Shown here one piece after another: positions 5,770 to 7,547 of a stretch of DNA of 7,547 bases. Origin of the DNA: Candidatus Roizmanbacteria bacterium RIFCSPHIGHO2_01_FULL_39_8. Its GTDB lineage: Bacteria; Patescibacteriota; Microgenomatia; UBA1406; GWC2-37-13. The stretch is taken from the NCBI GenBank assembly GCA_001789355.1, contig MFZI01000067.1, positions 1 through 7,547 of the forward strand, read 5' to 3'. Position 1 is the first letter of the stretch. Each line of letters starts with the position of its first letter. The notes under the pieces were generated by a model. The model did no database searches. It was not told the origin of the DNA and worked only from the letters and a program-made list of their open reading frames with translations. The translations under genes were made by a program, and so were the position numbers.

Positions 5770-5797
5770 AGTATACCATATTTTAGAGAGTAGTCAA
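5770..5797 (-). promoter_or_regulatory. Extended -10 promoter of the candidate RNA
   Basis: TTGACT (5797-5792), 16-bp spacer ending in TGG, TATACT (5775-5770). The TG one base before the -10 makes it an extended -10 promoter. Transcription should start near 5763. Confidence 0.7.
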
Positions 5798-5881
5798 GCT
5801 ATAGCCCGCACCTCAAAAGGCTATCTACCTTAATCCACAATCTGTGAACAGAAGCCTAAATAGAAAGACTATATAAAGAAC

Positions 5882-5981
5882 TTAGAATTATGAATCTAGA
5901 ATTCAGAATGGAGTCTAGAATTTAGAATTTTAAGATTCTACAATCTTAATTCAATTCTGAACTCTAAATTATGAATTCTAA
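5882..5981. repeat. Heptamer inverted element B (ATTCTRA words)
   Basis: Left words on the plus strand are TTAGAAT, TATGAAT, CTAGAAT, TCAGAAT (5882-5909), a 5-nt break, then CTAGAAT and TTAGAAT (5915-5928). The centre is a perfect 8-bp hairpin TTAAGATT/AATCTTAA (5930-5949). Right words are ATTCTGA, ACTCTAA, ATTATGA, ATTCTAA (5954-5981). The element ends 9 bp before the stop codon of the surface-protein gene, on its 3' side. Confidence 0.85.
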
Positions 5982-5990
5982 ATTGAAGAG

Positions 5991-6686
5991 TTACTTGCTT
6001 CTTTTTTTAAGGAGGATTCCGGCGCCAAGAGCCAACATCTGGCCTCCCAAGAGAGCTAATCCAAGCTCCGGTCCGGCTGAGGGTACTTGGGACACTCCAG
6101 GAGTGATCTGGGTGACCTGTTTTTCGATACATAGCTGTGCGGTATCTTCGGCAGCTATATTATTTGGATTTGGGGTCACTGTTGGATTTATTAGGTTACT
6201 GGAATCAAACTGGTTGGTTTCTGCTCTTGACTTGTTTACGACACAAAAGAGTCCCTTGTCAGATGGTAGTGATCCTTGTGCCTGCACGCGCATTTTGAGC
6301 ACATATACCTTCTCTTCGTCTGGCCTGAAGTCTCCGGCATTAAAGCTGATTGTCCTGTTAGATGCATTGTATGTTCCTGGTCCCTCCACTGGGTCAATAT
6401 ATGAGGGGAGGAAGTCAGTTACGATAACATTTTTCAGGATTATATTTGATGTGTTTTTAACTCTCAGCTTAAAAAAGACGTCTTGTCCAGCAGCGAAGCG
6501 AGGATCAGAAGGAGAGAGGTTGTCAACATAGTCGACGTTTGTATTTGGTTTCCCGACCATCTTATCTATGACGATATTCAGATTAGGAGTTGGGCCACCA
6601 TACTGGCCGTATTGGGCATAGACGGAGCCGGATAAAAAATAAGCGATTAGAGATAAGAGAGTGATAGATGTCACAAATCTTTTCAT
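5991..6686 (-). CDS. Secreted DUF11-like surface protein with a sorting-type tail
   Basis: 231 residues from ATG 6686. A signal peptide MKRFVTSITLLSLIAYFLSG ends with SVYA (cut near 24). Residues about 38-135 form a beta-sandwich domain of the DUF11 kind: INIVIDKMVGK-like opening (here LNIVIDKMVGK), GQDVFFKLRVKNTSN, VIVTDFLPSYI, FNAGDF, and KVYVLKMRVQ. Two cysteines (148, 186) may form a disulfide. The C-terminus is VPSAGPE (201-207), a hydrophobic segment (208-226) and KKRSK. That is the layout of an LPXTG-type sorting signal, but with Ala in place of Thr. It may be a sortase substrate or simply membrane-anchored by its tail. The start is fixed by a consensus promoter ending 7 nt before ATG 6686; an in-frame start at 6722 would lie inside the -35 box. 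Role on the cell surface is inferred; partner unknown. Confidence 0.88.
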   Translation of the reverse strand: MKRFVTSITLLSLIAYFLSGSVYAQYGQYGGPTPNLNIVIDKMVGKPNTNVDYVDNLSPSDPRFAAGQDVFFKLRVKNTSNIILKNVIVTDFLPSYIDPVEGPGTYNASNRTISFNAGDFRPDEEKVYVLKMRVQAQGSLPSDKGLFCVVNKSRAETNQFDSSNLINPTVTPNPNNIAAEDTAQLCIEKQVTQITPGVSQVPSAGPELGLALLGGQMLALGAGILLKKRSK

Positions 6687-6693
6687 GTGGTGA

Positions 6694-6722
6694 ATTATAC
6701 TACAGGTCCTAAGTGATGTCAA
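6694..6722 (-). promoter_or_regulatory. Consensus promoter of the surface-protein gene
   Basis: TTGACA (6722-6717), 17-bp spacer, TATAAT (6699-6694): a full sigma-70-type consensus. Only 7 nt separate the -10 from ATG 6686, so the mRNA should be leaderless. Confidence 0.9.
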
Positions 6723-6781
6723 TAGTAGGCCATCAATGTATGGTTTAGTAATTCTTATGAGTCACTTGTATCTTGAAATTG

Positions 6782-6795
6782 AAATCAATTGATTT
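6782..6795. promoter_or_regulatory. 14-bp palindrome over the -35 box
   Basis: AAATCAATTGATTT is a perfect palindrome covering the -35 box of the plus-strand coiled-coil gene. It could be an operator; AT-rich chance symmetry is not excluded. Confidence 0.35.
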
Positions 6796-6817
6796 TCTTT
6801 TTATGTTTTCATAAACT
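6789..6817 (+). promoter_or_regulatory. Probable promoter of the second coiled-coil gene
   Basis: TTGATT (6789-6794), 17-bp spacer, TAAACT (6812-6817), then 8 nt to ATG 6826. It is weaker than the other promoters but has the same geometry. It diverges from the surface-protein promoter 72 bp away. Confidence 0.5.
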
Positions 6818-6825
6818 ATATGAAT

Positions 6826-7068
6826 ATGCTTACCAAAGATGATCTTAAAGCAATTCAAAATACATTTAGAACTTCTGTTCAACCTATTGAGAAAAAGTTG
6901 ACGAAAATAGAGAAACATTTGCATAAAGTCGATCAACGACTCAATAAAATTGATAAAAATATCGAGTCGTTTCTAAGGCTGTATGATTCTCATGGAAGAA
7001 GAATTGAGGATCACGAAAAAAGAATCGTAAAGGTAGAGAATCACTTACGTTTTACTGCAACTTCTTGA
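6826..7068 (+). CDS. Small coiled-coil protein (second copy of the family)
   Basis: 80 residues beginning MLTKDDLKAIQNTF. It is charged and helical, with repeats of the type KLTKIEKHLHKVDQRLNKIDKNIE, a regular hydrophobic pattern expected of a parallel coiled coil, then YDSHGRRIEDHEKRIVKVE. No signal peptide or membrane segment is seen. The C-terminal DHEKRIVKVE resembles NHEQRLQKVE of the gene ending at 4732, supporting paralogy. An ATG at 6820 is in frame, but only 2 nt after the likely -10 box; ATG 6826, 8 nt after it, is preferred and gives a leaderless mRNA. No Shine-Dalgarno site is present. Function unknown. It lies between divergent and downstream genes with its own promoter and is not clearly in an operon. 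Confidence 0.78.
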   Translation: MLTKDDLKAIQNTFRTSVQPIEKKLTKIEKHLHKVDQRLNKIDKNIESFLRLYDSHGRRIEDHEKRIVKVENHLRFTATS

Positions 7069-7109
7069 TCTTATTATCCTCCAACAATTCCTTCGATTCG
7101 ACAGATTTT

Positions 7110-7138
7110 TTGAATTCTCATGTTACATGTTATATGCT
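7110..7138 (+). promoter_or_regulatory. Possible promoter of the methyltransferase gene
   Basis: TTGAAT (7110-7115), 17-bp spacer, TATGCT (7133-7138), 9 nt before ATG 7148. The -10 box is made from one of the heptamer words at this site. It matches consensus only partly. Confidence 0.35.
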
Positions 7139-7146
7139 ACATGTAT
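7119..7146. repeat. Direct heptamer array at the methyltransferase start
   Basis: CATGTTA, CATGTTA, TATGCTA, CATGTAT follow without a gap; the next seven bases TATGATC carry the start codon. It has the same 7-bp step as the inverted elements, but no separate inverted arm. Confidence 0.6.
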
Positions 7147-7147
7147 T

Positions 7148-7547
7148 ATGATCAGACTTAATGCCCAGGAACTGCGAGAATTAGAGGAGAAAAAAGCAAA
7201 AGGAGAGACTCGCGAAATTAGGCGCAATCCCCTCTATTTTATCCTCGAGAACATCTACGATACCTATAATATAGGTGGACTGTTCCGTCTTGCGGATGCT
7301 CTCGCAATAGAAAAGATATATCTCTGTGGTACGACTGAGATTCCTCCGAATACTCGAATCAAGAAGGCATCGATCGGAACGTACAAAGTCGTCGACTGGG
7401 AGTATCGCAAATCTGTCAGTGAAGCAATCGACGATTGTAACTCGCAACTTGTAACTCGCAACTTTTCCGATACAAATGCAAAGTTACAGGTTAAAAGTTA
7501 TAAGTTACAAGTAATAGCTGTCGAACAGCATTCTCAATCAATCGACT
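7148..7547 (+). CDS. SpoU/TrmH-family RNA 2'-O-ribose methyltransferase (3' partial)
   Basis: The frame runs off the window after 133 codons. It should methylate a ribose 2'-OH in tRNA or rRNA using S-adenosylmethionine. The family signature is clear: NPLYFILENIYDTYNIGGLFR LADAL is the usual SpoU motif 1, with Asn41 and Arg47 as the conserved polar residues. It is followed by IYLCGTTEIPP and KASIGTYKVVDW; VIAVEQHSQSID at the end corresponds to the common 'viAlEqt-nSi-y' strand. Motifs 2 and 3, which make the knotted SAM pocket, lie beyond the window. Between SEAIDD and VIAVEQ the protein has about 24 residues where relatives usually have a short turn; this DNA is a heptamer inverted element (7437-7508). 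ATG 7148 gives the usual short N-terminus; ATG 7127 is in frame but starts within the heptamer array. Confidence 0.88.
   Translation, partial: MIRLNAQELRELEEKKAKGETREIRRNPLYFILENIYDTYNIGGLFRLADALAIEKIYLCGTTEIPPNTRIKKASIGTYKVVDWEYRKSVSEAIDDCNSQLVTRNFSDTNAKLQVKSYKLQVIAVEQHSQSID
7437..7508. repeat. Heptamer inverted element C inside the methyltransferase gene (4x7 - 16 - 4x7)
   Basis: Left arm is GTAACTC, GCAACTT, GTAACTC, GCAACTT (7437-7464), i.e. two exact 14-bp copies. A 16-nt spacer follows. Right arm is AAGTTAC, AGGTTAA, AAGTTAT, AAGTTAC (7481-7508), with a further AAGTAAT after it. The arms are complementary word for word (GTAACTT against AAGTTAC). Length is 72 bp, a multiple of three, so the reading frame is kept. 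Confidence 0.85.

Noticed and set aside
5971..6531. 186-codon plus-strand open frame
   Set aside because: Antisense shadow of the surface-protein gene, beginning inside heptamer element B.
7437..7508. CRISPR-like array
   Set aside because: Units are 7 bp, contiguous and inverted around a centre, without spacers.

Overview
The window looks like a piece of a Patescibacteria (CPR) genome, most likely of the Microgenomates type. This is inferred from gene content and style: a large membrane protein with a sugar-related C-terminal ectodomain, a GT2 glycosyltransferase, two very small coiled-coil proteins, a DUF11-like surface protein with a sorting-type tail, AT-rich coding sequence, and starts that mostly lack a Shine-Dalgarno site. 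No rRNA or other decisive phylogenetic marker is present, so the assignment is moderate.

Layout. 1-2082 (+) is the 3' part of a large membrane protein. It overlaps tail to tail with a minus-strand GT2 glycosyltransferase (2909-1971). Upstream of the GT2 gene lie two tandem ~50-bp palindromes (2917-3037). 3190-4049 is a GC-rich minus-strand island holding a small secreted protein (with a real Shine-Dalgarno site and a GTG start) followed directly by a strongly structured stretch that may be an RNA. 4050-4731 has no convincing gene but is dense in hairpins and palindromes. A small coiled-coil gene (4998-4732, -) follows, then another palindrome-rich stretch. 5763-5366 (-) has an extended -10 promoter, a 10-bp long-range closing stem and a terminator-like 3' end, and is the best candidate for an undescribed RNA. 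6686-5991 (-) is the surface protein. It diverges from a second coiled-coil gene (6826-7068, +), which is followed by the 5' part of a SpoU/TrmH-type RNA methyltransferase running off the window.

Two patterns tie the window together. First, four sites carry inverted elements whose arms are built from degenerate 7-bp words: 4294-4355, 5255-5319, 5882-5981 and 7437-7508. Three of them have exactly four words per arm, and a fifth site (7119-7146) has direct heptamers only. The words differ between families, but the 7-bp step is the same. One element lies in frame inside the methyltransferase gene. Second, several ATGs sit 7-8 nt after a good -10 box, which predicts leaderless mRNAs; this sets the starts of three genes and makes the SD-led GC-rich gene stand out as probably acquired.

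The membrane protein, the GT2 enzyme and the two exported proteins suggest cell-envelope work, but apart from the leaderless architecture no operon or pathway can be shown. All structure and promoter calls were made by eye.
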